A stretch of DNA of 64,000 nt from Saccharum officinarum. Taxonomy: Eukaryota > Streptophyta > Magnoliopsida > Poales > Poaceae. The translations under genes and the position numbers were made by a program. The stretch is from contig CM036162.1 in assembly GCA_020631735.1 (NCBI GenBank), positions 96,327,666 through 96,391,665 of the forward strand. The letters run 5' to 3'. Positions 45,779 through 57,924 of the stretch are shown here, in pieces. The notes beneath the pieces were generated by a model, which saw only the letters and a program-made list of their open reading frames with translations, did no database searches and had not been told where the DNA came from. The first letter of the stretch is position 1. Each line of letters begins with the position of its first letter.

Positions 45779-47615
45779 ATGGTGCGTTGCAAGAACGCCG
45801 GTGGTGCTCCTGGTGACGGGGACGACAGTCCTCCTCGTCGGTCTAAGATTGCACGTGGGAAGCGTATCAAGGTCATGGCCAGAAAGAAGAAGAAGACACT
45901 CACAGAGGCAGAGATTGCTCAGACCGTGGCAGATGCAGCAGAGCAGGCAGAGAGAGGTGGCAGGAGCAGTGGCATACGCATAGGCGAGCGTCGCTTTCAT
46001 CTTGAAGGTCGACAGCTCAGCACAGAGGCCACTGAGGGTACTGAGGATACTGGAGCTACATATGGCATGTCAGTTGATCCACTTCTAGAGGCTCTAGAGG
46101 CCACAGAGGCTCCAGAGGCTACAGAGGACACAGAGGAGCAGCCAGCTCAGTCTCCACCACGTCGCCGCTCCACACGCGCACGTACTCAGGTGACTCCTAG
46201 TCCAGAGGGCCAGCGTCGTGGAGCACGTCCTCCACCCAGAGCTAGAGGTTCACCCCGGTCGAGCACTTTGACTTGAGGGGTGCTACAGCACGTCAGGTGC
46301 AGGGGTTGAGGTTCATGGAGGTCAGTCGGTGGTTTCCGCCTGTGAGGGATCCCAGAGCTTCAGAAGGCTTCTATACCCCACTTCAGGAGGATTTCTACAG
46401 GGCTCTAGTTGACAGCGGTATTGCTTTCCGACCACAGAGGGTCTGTCGACTTGAGTCACTAGTTGAGGTTGTGGGAGAACAGCTACGTCCGCACCTGTCC
46501 TTTCTGCCAGGCTTGTCAGATCTTCTTGGACGGACAGGTGCATACTGCGGCACATGGGTCAGAGAGTTCTATGCTTCACTATGGATTGATCCTGCCCATG
46601 ATTTCATTCACTTTGCATTCCGAGGCCGCGATCACCGTCTATACAGCACCAGAGTGTGGGAGATTCTCAGACTCCCAGCTTCCAACACGAAGATACATCA
46701 GCTGTGTTTTGGTCAGACTCCTCCACCGAGACGCCCTCATGGCGGTGCAGTGCCACCTACAGACTTGGTTCGACCCTGCTTCCGTGAGCCTTTTGGCGAA
46801 GGGTCTCGTCGCACGCCTGCCAGTTTGACACCTCTTGCCAGAGTTCTGGATGCTATAGTCAGACACACTCTACTTCCCAGACTTGGCTACAGAGAGGGAC
46901 TGACTCGGATGCAGCTATGGGTTGTTCACCACCTCCTCTCACAGACACAGTTTGACATTTGGGATCTCATACTTAGTGAGATGGAGGACACCATAGCTGA
47001 GGGCTTCAAGGGTAATCGTCAGCTGCCCTATGCACACTTGATCTGCTTCATTATTAGATCATCCATTCAGCTACCAGCAGAGATCCGAGCTGAGATATCA
47101 GATACTACTACTGCTTTCCCTGAGTATGATATCCGTCAGCTTTGGGCTTCAGTCACTAGAGATCAGGCCCCAGTGCCAGGACAGCGTGTGCGACCTGAGG
47201 TTCCTGAGACAGCAGCTGAGCAGGACGCCACAGTTGATGAGCTTGCAGAGGCAGAGCTTGCCGATCTTGACGCTCAGCCTGCTGATCTTCCTGAGGATGT
47301 GACATCTGACAGCACTGATGAGGACTACCAGCCCATCCCCAGGTATCGGTCTCCTCGGTCTCATGACCACGAGGCCGGTGGCTCTGGTTCAGCCTCCCGC
47401 ACAGACCCTGCTATGGTGGCGATACTTGAGAGGTTGACTCAGGCACAGGAGCAGCAGCAACAGCAGATACAGCGACAGGCTCAGGACACAGCTACAGCAC
47501 TTGCACAGATTCAGGCTCGTCAGGACGAGTTTCAGCGTCAGCAGCTTGAGATCCAGAGGCAGCAGGTTGAAATGCAGCGACAGCAGTACGAGATTCAGCG
47601 ACAGAGTGCAGCTAG

Positions 47616-50002
47616 TGAAGGGTCGAGATGGCGGACTAGAGGGGGGTGAATAGTCCTTTCTAAAAATAATTGCGTCGGCAAACCGAAACAAATGCGGAAT
47701 TAAAACTATCGGTCTAGCCAAGACTACACCCCTCTATCTAAGTTCACAAACACCTCACAAAGATCCTAATTATGTAACTAAGGTGCTTTCCTTAGCAAGA
47801 GCTCTCCTAAATAATTCTAGAGCAAGGTCACACAAACCTATGCACTAGTACTTTAGCAAAGCCGGGGAGCTCCTACACAATTCTAGTAAGCAAAAGCACG
47901 AAGCCACCTATGCTCACTAGCAAAGCTCAATAGCAAGGCAACTAATGCCAAACTGGAGAGCGCAAATTACTTAGCTACACAAACTAAGCAAAATGACTAA
48001 CAAGGTTACACAAACCAAATTAGCCACGCAACGGGAGCTACTTCTATGCTACACAAGCAAGAAGGTAACTAGCTAACTACACAAGCAAACTAGTTACAAG
48101 AGCAACTACACAAGCACAAGTATATGAATGTAAATACAAGCTTGTGAATCGAAAGCAAACCACCGAGAAGATGTACACAATGTTGACACGGCGGTTTTTC
48201 ACCGAGGTTCACTTGGTTGCCACCAAGCTAGTCCCCGTTGTGGCGATACACCCACTTGATGGATCACGAGCTAATTGACTATCAAGAGTCAAACCCTCAG
48301 CGGGTGCCGCACATCCACTCTCAAGATGGGGATCCTCCAAGCCACGAGCTTTACTAGAGTTGCTCTTCGCGATCCCCGCGGGGTGAGCACAATCCCCCTC
48401 ACAAATCCTCCTCCGGAGCCACGCACAATCTCCACGCGTGCTTCAACGGAGTCGCAAGCCACCAAGCCGTCTAGGAGGTGGCAACCTCCAAGAGTAACAA
48501 GCACCACCGGCTTGCAACACGATTACCTAGTGCCACTCGATGCAATCCTCTCGATGCAATGCACTAGAATCGCTCTCTCACTCGATCCGATGAACACTAT
48601 CAAGCATGAGTGAGTTAGAGGGCTTCCAAGCACTACCACATAAGCCACCAAGGCCAAAGTGTGCTCAGCTACCGGCCACGGCCGGCCAAGGCATCTATTT
48701 ATAGCTCCACAACGAAATAGAGCCGTTACCCCTTCACTGGGTCCTTTTCGGGATGACCGGACGCGGTGGTCAAAACTGATCGGACGCGGTGGTCAGTAGC
48801 GTGCTCCAACGGCTAGTTTTCGCGCGTACAAACTTGTATTGACCGGACGCGGTGGTCACTAATGGGACCGGACGCGGTGGTCACAGCGAAACAGCGAACA
48901 GAGAGGTTCCAGCAAGCTCCCGAAGTGACCGGACGCGTCCGGTCATCACTGACCGGACTCGCTGCAGCGTCCGGTCATTTTCGCCCACGAAAAACACTGA
49001 CCGGACGCGGTGGTCGCAGCTGACCGGACGCGGTGGTCGAAGCTGACCGGACGCGGTGGTCACGCGTCCGGTCACAGACCACCCTTCGGTAAAACGGCGA
49101 TATCTCTTAGCTCCGAACTCCGATTTCGATGATCTTGGACATTTTGGAAAGCTTACTCAGAGGGCTACACAACCCACTAAAGCACTTGATCCAATTCACA
49201 ATGGATCAAAGCAGTATTCCACTCTAAGAGCCATCCTAGTGTCCGAAGAACACCGAAAAACCTTTCTCTCTTCTCCAAGTTGATCAACACCAACTCCAAC
49301 ACCTTCTCCTTTGCAAATGTGCCAACACCACCATGTGTACACCACCATGTGCATGTGTGTTAGCTTTTCACAAACATTTTCAAAGGGTTAGACACTCAAC
49401 TTGCCTCGCCACTCGATCGTAACACGTATGCAAAGTTAGATCGCTCAAGTGGCACTAGATGACCGATATGCAAACAAGTTTGCCCCTCTTGATAGTACGG
49501 CCATCTATCCTAAACCCGGTCATAAACTTCTCTACACACCTATGACCGGTGAAATGGAAATGCCCTAGGTTATACCTTTGCCTTGCGCATTCCACTCCAT
49601 CTCCTCCGACGTTGATGCAACACATGCACCAACCAATCACCAAATGATATGATCCACTTCATATCATCATGTGACCGTATTGGTTCATCGATCTTGACCT
49701 CACTTGCTCTTCACCGTTGCGTCGGTCCATCAGCGCCAAGTCATGCTCAAGCTTCACCGTCACACGCGGTCCCTCACTTCAAAGCCTCTAACTTGCCCTT
49801 CACACTTGCAACCGGTCCATCGAGCCAAGCCTCATCTTGATCTTTGCCACCTTGGTCACATGACTCCATGTCATGTCTCATATGCAATGAGCTCCTTCAT
49901 GACACAATCATCTGTGGACTAATTCCCTGTGTATCTCACATAAACACAATTAGTCCACCTAAGGTTGTCACTCAATTACCAAAACCAAACAAGGACTTCT
50001 CA
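47616..50002 (-). repeat. 3' LTR of the gag-only Copia element
   Basis: 2,387 bp, TG...CA ends, nearly identical to 55267-57650. A TATA box (CTATAAATAG on -, 48695-48704) lies just after an array of about nine GACCGGACGCG-type motifs at 48754-49076. Confidence 0.95.
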
Positions 50003-53000
50003 ATCTCCCCTTTTTGGTAATTGATGACAACTCTACAAAGATATGGAAATTAAATTCTTTTGACTTTATGCCACTTATCCAACATTTAAGCTCTATGTTA
50101 GAATTTGGATAAGCATCATAAAATCCAACTTGGTAGTGATAACTCTCCCTACATATGTGCTCAAATGGTTTGGTTTCAAGCTTGCACATATGCATAAATA
50201 TGAAATTTGTGGGAGGGTTAGCACTACTAAGTGATGCTAAGGTGTATAGAATAAACCTTTGTAGTTCGATACCATTTGATAGCTCGATACCATTTGAAAA
50301 TCACAAGTTTGCCATCATCCTTAGCATCATGAGTAGCTAGACATCAAAAATACTAGAAACCCCGTGAGATCAACATTATAAGTAAGGTTCTAGTTTTTCA
50401 TGATAAACACAAGTCTAGCTATCATCCTATGCATGCTAGTTATCATATCATCATTCAAGTTCTATAACTAGCATACACCACACAAGCATGCATGTTAAAT
50501 AAAAACTTATGCAATGCTAGCAAGCACATGAATATGCACAAGTCAAATGCAACCAATCAATGTTCATGAGCTTGCTCCCCCTACTTGTGTGCTTCTCTTG
50601 TCCAAGAATTTTGATCCTTCTCTTTTCTTCATTGTTGCTCCCTCTTTGTCCATTTCCATGTCCAAACCCCATCTTCTCATGATGTCCCCAAACCCCTCTC
50701 TTGGTGCATTGACATATCTTTGTTCCAACTTCTCCCCCTTTGTCATCAATTTCCATAAAGGGTGTATTTCTCATTGATACAAAGGCTTGCATTGGGGTAG
50801 ATGGTTGAGACTTGAATATTGCGTTGTTGATGGACATCACCGCACATGTTGGAATGACATTACTTGTATGTTGCTCTTGAGATACCACTTAGGATCTTTG
50901 ACCTTGATACCATTAGGTGGGGCTCCTCCCCCTATGTCATAGCATGGGTCATTCACTTGATAATCTTGAGCTCTTGTGTGTGAGGGAACTTTCTTCACTT
51001 GTAGGATTTTGTCAATATGATCTTTTCTTGAACATTTGCTATCTTTATGAGTACCACTTGTAGGATATCACTTGTAGATCATGATCTAGACACCACTTGT
51101 AAATACCAATTGAAGAAATATTTTGAGTCTAGATACCATTTGAAACACCCTAGATATCCATTTGCATTGTTGTCTTGTGCTTGTACCCATATCATTGTCA
51201 TGAGCTTCTAGTATGACTTGAACTAAGTTGATTTGCCTAAGATTCTAAGTCCGGTTTGATCCAATGACAAGCTTCTTCACTTCTCATACTAAGGGTTATC
51301 TTGCCAATGTTGTACTTGTCACTTGTTAGCAATCCAAACTAGATCAAGTACTTGGGTTCACTAGCTCATGAACAAATTCATACACATACCACTAGATCAT
51401 TTAAACAATTCAAGCAATAGTGGTAGGCTATGAATTTAAACATTTCATTTGTTATGCATGATCCTAGTAAGCATGTACTATATGCACTAATCGCATACTA
51501 GTAAGGATGAAATGATCATGCACATTGCAATGATACCTTTGTTATGTTGGAGTAGAGGATAGTCACATAGATTCCAATTCATTACTCCAATAGCAATGTG
51601 AAGTCCAATTTATAAGCTTGGTGAAGACCAATCATTATAGAGAAATCCATTCTTCACCCATATGAAATGAGAACCACTAATAATCAAGTGCATTATCTCT
51701 TGTTGTGGTTGGCTTGCTTTTTCTCTTTGATCAATGCTTGCATGAGAGAAGTACTTATGATACCAATTTTATAACCATGACTAGCTCTCTTTTGGGTGTT
51801 GCTTGCTTTTCTTGATCAACCCTATTGATTGCTTCAATTAAGCATCTCAAATGTCCCTTGAATTCATCACTTCCATGTTAGCCTTCCAAGCCGGTGCTCG
51901 GTTTACCCACCCATGGGCGGCAAGCCCCCTCAGCAGGGAGAAGTGACCTCTCTCCAAAGAACCATCCTTGACACTTACTTGAATTGCCTTTGATTGATTG
52001 ATCTATGGACTTAACTTTATGAGTAACCTTGAATTATTTTTTAAGTCCTTTTCTTTCTACCAAATGATCTCCAATTATTACTAGAACTTGAACCTCATCT
52101 TCATCTTGAGTTTGATCTTCATTTTCAAATTTGAGTACCAAATTTGTACACTAAGTACATTCCACAATCAATGCCCTTGTACTCATTTCTTGTCATGCTT
52201 CTAGATCAATTCAAAACCAAACTTAGGTGCCTCAAACACTTATAAATATGTTTCCAACTTGAGGACCTTTCACTTAAAGTGACTCTAGATCAATCCAATA
52301 ATTGTCACTTTTCTGGCAGATTCTGTACCCTTCAAAGAATAATTCATATCTCCCAATATACAGATCCAAATGCCATAAAATTTGGTGGAGATGTGATTCA
52401 CTAAGTCATCTAGCAGCTGTAAAAATTTGAGATTCATTTGACATCTAGATTGCTACCAGATTTCAAATCTTCCACCACTGCTACATGCTGAAAACTGCTG
52501 CACTATAGCTGACAAGATGTACTCCAAAGCCGAAGCATCTCTTATCCAATTCTCATGAAATTTGTACAGCATCTTATAACATAAGTCTAGAGCATGCATA
52601 CCAAAATTCATACCAATCCAAGTAGATTTGATCATCCAAACTCAGACTTGATCACTGCTAGCTCAGATTTTCAACTTTGGACAGATTTCAATACATTGAG
52701 CAATACTTCATCCAATTGAATCAAACTTGAAACTAACTTGTTTGAATACTTTCACAAGACATATATCCATCCAATCCACTTACTAAATGTCATCTCATGA
52801 ATTTATCCAACACAAATCAATTCAAACTTGATTACTTAAGCATTTAATCCATTCAAACATCTCATAGCAAGCAACATTGCATATATATCCAATTCAATCA
52901 ACTCATATGCACCCAAATAAAATGATCAACTAGAGATATACCTTGGTTATCACATGATCATCCTTTAGCAAGCTCCAACTTAAATATTTGCAAGCCATCA

Positions 53001-53183
53001 AATATATCCAATAAATCACCACAATCTTTAACATTGCACTTGTATGTTGTAGCACTTGGACTTCACTTATTTTGACTTGGCATTGGAATTGGATATGCAT
53101 TGAGCTTCATAACTTGACTCAATATATGATGAACAAAATGAAACCAATTGAATCAAGCCTCCAATGCCGATGGTACCTACAAA
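50003..53183. other. Non-coding interior of the gag-only Copia element
   Basis: About 3.2 kb of AT-rich DNA with no long frame and no recognisable pol motif on either strand. The phrases ACCACTTGTA and TACCATTTGA recur near 50265-51150, suggesting old short repeats. It may serve only as spacer or packaging length. Confidence 0.6.
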
Positions 53184-55215
53184 TCATCCACTCTTTGATG
53201 GTACCCAAACAAGTTTGGGTCCTCTCAAGTTAGGTGCAACATACTTAGGCAAAGCCTTAGTATGGGTAGCGGGATGTTTTGCAATAGCAACAATAGAGGT
53301 ACCATTTACATCCTTTCTAAGCACATTAGTATCATTAATTGAAATATGCTTAGAAGTGTTACCTAGGGGACATGAATGTGCCATGTGTCCCCTTTCCCGG
53401 CATGAATAGCATCTTCTCTTTGATTGAGCCTTTTCTTCATTGCTCATGTGATGCTTTTCATTGCCTTGCCTCTCATGAGTTGCTTGAGCCTTCTTCTCAA
53501 GCTTGGTAGGACACCCCGAGGCAAAGTGTCCTATATCTTCACACTTGAAGCACTTGATGTGAGCCAAATTTCTCTTCTTATCTTGAATCTTGCTCATCAT
53601 CTTGGCATCTTGGATTTGCATTGGATATCTTCCTCTTCCACCCCTTCTTGTTTTCTTCTTCTTCATCATCAAGTCACCATCATCATCCTTGTGGTTGATC
53701 TTGACTTGAGATTGGGGTGTGGTTTCTTGCTCAACTTGTGGCTTTGGTTGAGGCTCTTTTTGTTGCTTCACTAGTTTCTTGGTTGGGCACGTTGAGGTGA
53801 GATGACCCCAAGTGCGACACTTGAAGCACTTGACATGCTTGAGCCTCTCTTCTTCTTTCTTCAACTTGAGCTTTTCTTCATTAGGGCAACCAATTGCAAG
53901 ATGTCCCATTTCATGGCATTTAAAGCACATAAAATGAGAGAGCTTCTCTTGTTCTTGCTTCTTTATCTCTCTTTCATATCTTCTCTTCCCCATCTTTTGC
54001 CTTTGATATTGCTCTTGTTGAAGCCAATGCCGCTCATGTCACCGTAGCTTCTTTTGTTGTTCAACATGTGCTCAAAGGTGACTTTTGAGTTGTAGCACCT
54101 CTCTAACTTGTTGCTCAATTTCTTCACTTCATTTTTGAGCTCATTGTTCTCCTTCAAAAGGTTAGTCTCACAAGACATAGAAGTAGAACAAGCATATATA
54201 TGTGAAGAACATGGCATATCTAATAAGTCATCACAAGAGGTGGATACATGCTTCTTGCCTACATCACAAGGGTTAGTAACATTTTGCAATTGATCATTTG
54301 ATCCATGTGATGAGCTCTCATTATTTTTAATTTTCTTTAAAAACATCTTAAAGAGAGAAGCATGTTCTTGTACCAAATTATCATGAGCAACACTAAGTTC
54401 CTCATGAGACAATTTTAGCTCCTCATGTGAACAAGTAGTAACATAAAGTAGATGCTTTTGTTGTTCACATGTGGTTTTTAGAAATGAGTTTTCATTTTCC
54501 AATTTCATGGTTTTAGCTTTCTCATTTTCTAAAGACATGTTCATGCTAGCAAGTCTACTAACAAGCTCATCATATGAATCAACATGATCAATCACATTAT
54601 CATTTGATACCTTTGTGTCACCTAGTGACATGAAGCAATGTGATGTAGTGGATGGGCTTGTAGTAGCATCATCAAGGCCGAGCATGAACCAACGTTGTCA
54701 CCATCAAGTGTGCTTGGGGTAGAAACATCACTTGCAACACTTGATGCATCATCACCATTCTTGTCAAGTGAACTTGTGGTAGATCGATCATCATCATCAC
54801 TTGACCATGAGGTGGAGCAATCCTCCACAACCATCGTGTTGTGGTCATGCTCAACATCATCATGTGCAACCTCCTTGGGCTTGACATCATCGTCATCATC
54901 GGTGATAGCTCCATACTTTTCATTGAGATAGGCCCATATCTCATGAGCGGATTTGAGGTCCATGATCTTACCAAAGATGCTATCATCCAAAGATCTATAC
55001 ATGATGTTAGTAGCTTGGATGTCAAGATCTAGGCATTTCTCTTGTGCTTGAGTTAGATTATCTTCATCCAACACATGAGAAAAGCCTACATCTACCATCC
55101 ACCACATTTGAGGGCAAATAAACTTAAAATTGCATATCATCCAATTTTTCCACCGTGCAAAGTGTGTGCCATCAAACATGTGAGGACAATCAACATCTAG
55201 TCCATATTCCGCCAT
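53184..55215 (-). pseudogene. Copia gag with four zinc knuckles, broken by frameshifts
   Basis: The start is ATG 55215 (MAEYGLDVDCPHMF), 37 nt inside the primer site. Part 1 (55215-54622) is the Copia gag core (FARWKNWMICNFKF, SAHEIWAYLNEKYG) with an acidic Ser-rich end. Part 2, another frame (54685-53963), is a coiled coil (DELVSRLASMNMSLENEKAK ... NELKNEVKKLSNKLERC). Part 3, a third frame (53993-53184), holds four CCHC knuckles: CFKCHEMGHLAIGC, CFKCRTWGHLTSTC, CFKCEDIGHFASGC and CYSCRERGHMAHSC, then a conserved tail YVAPNLRGPKLVWVPSKSG. Relatives carry these as one protein, so two frame breaks (near 54640 and 53975) have occurred here. Four knuckles is more than the one usual in Copia gag. 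Confidence 0.88.
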
Positions 55216-55250
55216 CCTCTCGGGTCGGTGAAGACCACAAATGAGAGACC

Positions 55251-55264
55251 GGGCTCTGATACCA
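55251..55264 (-). other. Primer-binding site of the gag-only Copia element
   Basis: On the - strand TGGTATCAGAGCCC follows the LTR end CCCTTCA after two bases. It is a perfect tRNA-iMet-type site. Confidence 0.9.
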
Positions 55265-55266
55265 AT

Positions 55267-57650
55267 TGAAGGGTCGAGATGGCGGACTAGAGGGGGGTGA
55301 ATAGTCCTTTCTAAAAATAATTGCGTCGGCAAACCGAAACAAATGCGGAATTAAAACTATCGGTCTAGCCAAGACTACACCCCTCTATCTAAGTTCACAA
55401 GCACCTCACAAAGATCCTAATTATGTAACTAAGGTGCTTTCCTTAGCAAGAGCTCTCCTAAATAATTCTAGAGCAAGGTCACACAAACCTATGCACTAGT
55501 ACTTTAGCAAAGCCGGGGAGCTCCTACACAATTCTAGTAAGCAAAAGCACGAAGCCACCTATGCTCACTAGCAAAGCTCAATAGCAAGGCAACTAATGCC
55601 AAACTAGAGAGCGCAAATTACTTAGCTACACAAACTAAGCAATATGACTAACAAGGTTACACAAACCAAATTAGCCACGCAACGGGAGCTACTTCTATGC
55701 TACACAAGCAAGAAGGTAACTAGCTAACTACACAAGCAAACTAGTTACAAGAGCAACTACACAAGCACAAGTATATGAATGTAAATACAAGCTTGTGAAT
55801 CGAAAGCAAACCACCGAGAAGATGTACACAATGTTGACACGGCGGTTTTTCACCGAGGTTCACTTGGTTGCCACCAAGCTAGTCCCCGTTGTGGCGATAC
55901 ACCCACTTGATGGATCACGAGCTAATTGACTATCAAGAGTCAAACCCTCAGCGGGTGCCGCACATCCACTCTCAAGATGGGGATCCTCCAAGCCACGAGC
56001 TTTACTAGAGTTGCTCTTCGCGATCCCGCGGGGTGAGCACAATCCCCCTCACAAATCCTCCTCCGGAGCCACGCACAATCTCCACGCGTGCTTCAACGGA
56101 GTCGCAAGCCACCAAGCCGTCTAGGAGGTGGCAACCTCCAAGAGTAACAAGCACCACCGGCTTGCAACACGATTACCTAGTGCCACTCGATGCAATCCTC
56201 TCGATGCAACGCACTAGAATCGCTCTCTCACTCGATCCGATGAACACTATCAAGCATGAGTGAGTTAGAGGGCTTCCAAGCACTACCACATAAGCCACCA
56301 AGGCCAAAGTGTGCTCAGCTACCGGCCACGGCCGGCCAAGGCATCTATTTATAGCTCCACAACGAAATAGAGCCGTTACCCCTTCACTGGGTCCTTTTCG
56401 GGATGACCGGACGCGGTGGTCAAAACTGACCGGACGCGGTGGTCAGTAGCGTGCTCCAACGGCTAGTTTTCGCGCGTACAAACTTGTATTGACCGGACGC
56501 GGTGGTCACTAATGGGACCGGACGCGGTGGTCGCAGCGAAACAGCGAACAGAGAGGTTCCAGCAAGCTCCCGAAGTGACCGGACGCGTCCGGTCATCACT
56601 GACCGGACTCGCTGCAGCGTCCGGTCGTTTTCGCCCACGAAAAACACTGACCGGACGCGGTGGTCGCAGCTGACCGGACGCGGTGGTCGAAGCTGACCGG
56701 ACGCGGTGGTCACGCGTCCGGTCACAGACCACCCTTCGGTAAAACGGCGATATCTCTTAGCTCCGAACTCCGATTTCGATGATCTTGGACATTTTGGAAA
56801 GCTTACTCAGAGGGCTACACAACCCACTAAAGCACTTGATCCAATTCACAATGGATCAAAGCAGTATTCCACTCTAAGAGCCATCCTAGTGTCCGAAGAA
56901 CACCGAAAAACATTTCTCTCTTCTCTAAGTTGATCAACACCAACTCCAACACCTTCTCCTTTGCAAATGTGCCAACACCACCATGTGTACACCACCATGT
57001 GCATGTGTGTTAGCTTTTCACAAACATTTTCAAAGGGTTAGACACTCAACTTGCCTCGCCACTCGATCGTAACACGTATGCAAAGTTAGATCGCTCAAGT
57101 GGCACTAGATGACCGATATGCAAACAAGTTTGCCCCTCTTGATAGTACGGCCATCTATCCTAAACCCGGTCATAAACTTCTCTACACACCTATGACCGGT
57201 GAAATGGAAATGCCCTAGGTTATACCTTTGCCTTGCGCATTCCACTCCATCTCCTCCGACGTTGATGCAACACATGCACCAACCAATCACCAAATGATAT
57301 GATCCACTTCATATCATCATGTGGCGTATTGGTTCATCGATCTTGACCTCACTTGCTCTTCACCGTTGCGTCGGTCCATCAGCGCCAAGTCATGCTCAAG
57401 CTTCACCGTCACACGCGTCCCTCACTTCAAAGCCTCTAACTTGCCCTTCACACTTGCAACCGGTCCATCGAGCCAAGCCTCATCATGATCTTTGCCACCT
57501 TGGTCACATGACTCCATGTCATGTCTCATATGCAATGAGCTCCTTCATGACACAATCATCTGTGGACTAATTCCCTGTGTATCTCACATAAACACAATTA
57601 GTCCACCTAAGGTTGTCACTCAATTACCAAAACCAAACAAGGACTTCTCA
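55267..57650 (-). repeat. 5' LTR of the gag-only Copia element
   Basis: 2,384 bp, nearly identical to 47616-50002. The TATA box is at 56345-56354 (-) with the GACCGGACGCG array at 56404-56726. Confidence 0.95.
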
Positions 57651-57824
57651 GCTAGTCAGCAGCAGTACTTGGATCTCCTGCGCCACCTAGTCACTGTTGG
57701 GGTTCCTCCCGCCTGCTTCTGTTCTGACTTCTGCTTTATAATCCAGTGATCGCATCGAGTCAGGGACAGCCGGGTTCCAGTTCACATCTCACAGCAGCAG
57801 GTTCCCCAGTCATTCCAGTCCCCG

Positions 57825-57924
57825 NNNNNNNNNNNNNNNNNNNNNNNNNNNNNNNNNNNNNNNNNNNNNNNNNNNNNNNNNNNNNNNNNNNNNNNNNNNN
57901 NNNNNNNNNNNNNNNNNNNNNNNN
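57825..57924. other. Assembly gap (100 N)
   Basis: Exactly 100 N. The outer Copia element enters on the left and does not come out on the right, so its 3' LTR is unsequenced or the join is wrong. Confidence 0.99.

Larger units (their letters stand above)
47611..57655 (-). mobile_element. Non-autonomous, gag-only Copia element (SIRE relative)
   Basis: The body is 47616-57650 (10,035 bp) with GCTAG at 47611-47615 and 57651-57655. The near-identical LTRs are 47616-50002 and 55267-57650. The - strand is the sense strand: a primer site TGGTATCAGAGCCC (55251-55264) adjoins the right LTR. A polypurine tract AAAAAGGGGAGAT (50003-50015) adjoins the left LTR. Only gag is encoded. No protease, integrase or RT motif occurs in the 5.26-kb interior, so it must rely on a related full element. 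Confidence 0.93.
45779..57749 (+). pseudogene. SIRE-type envelope-like extra ORF, frameshifted and split by a Copia insertion
   Basis: Starting at ATG 45779 (MVRCKNAGGAPG), a basic N-terminal part with a Glu/Ala/Thr-rich stretch stays open to a TGA at 46274-46276. The remainder continues in another frame from about 46273 (RGATARQVQGLRF) to the insertion at 47616, so there is a 1-nt frameshift near 46272. The globular part (SRWFPPVRDPRAS ... RHTLLPRLGYREG ... YAHLICFIIRSSI) resembles the domain annotated as 'putative plant transposon protein' in plant retroelements. The C terminus is a Gln-rich coiled coil of repeated QRQQxEIQ type. Coding resumes at 57656 after the target duplication and ends with a TGA near 57749. 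I see no clear signal peptide or membrane span, so an envelope role is not supported by sequence. Confidence 0.75.
21444..57824 (+). mobile_element. SIRE/Maximus-type Copia retrotransposon, split by two later insertions
   Basis: The element's own parts are the left LTR 21444-23050, gag-PR-IN 23104-25733, RT-RNase H 42240-44092, a spacer 44093-45778, and an envelope-like ORF 45779-47615 that resumes at 57656. The PR-IN-RT-RH order is Copia; the long gag and extra ORF after pol are SIRE/Maximus traits. Interruptions are 25734-42234 (Gypsy) and 47616-57650 (gag-only Copia). The 3' LTR was not found; sequence is lost in the gap at 57825. Several frameshifts plus the two insertions make it dead. 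Confidence 0.85.

Noticed and set aside
48754..49076. CRISPR-like array
   Set aside because: Repeats are 10-18 bp with irregular spacing, in a plant LTR promoter, and occur as inverted pairs.
53184..55215. Three separate host genes on the minus strand
   Set aside because: The three frames together match one Copia gag protein broken by frame changes, lying next to a primer site and LTR.
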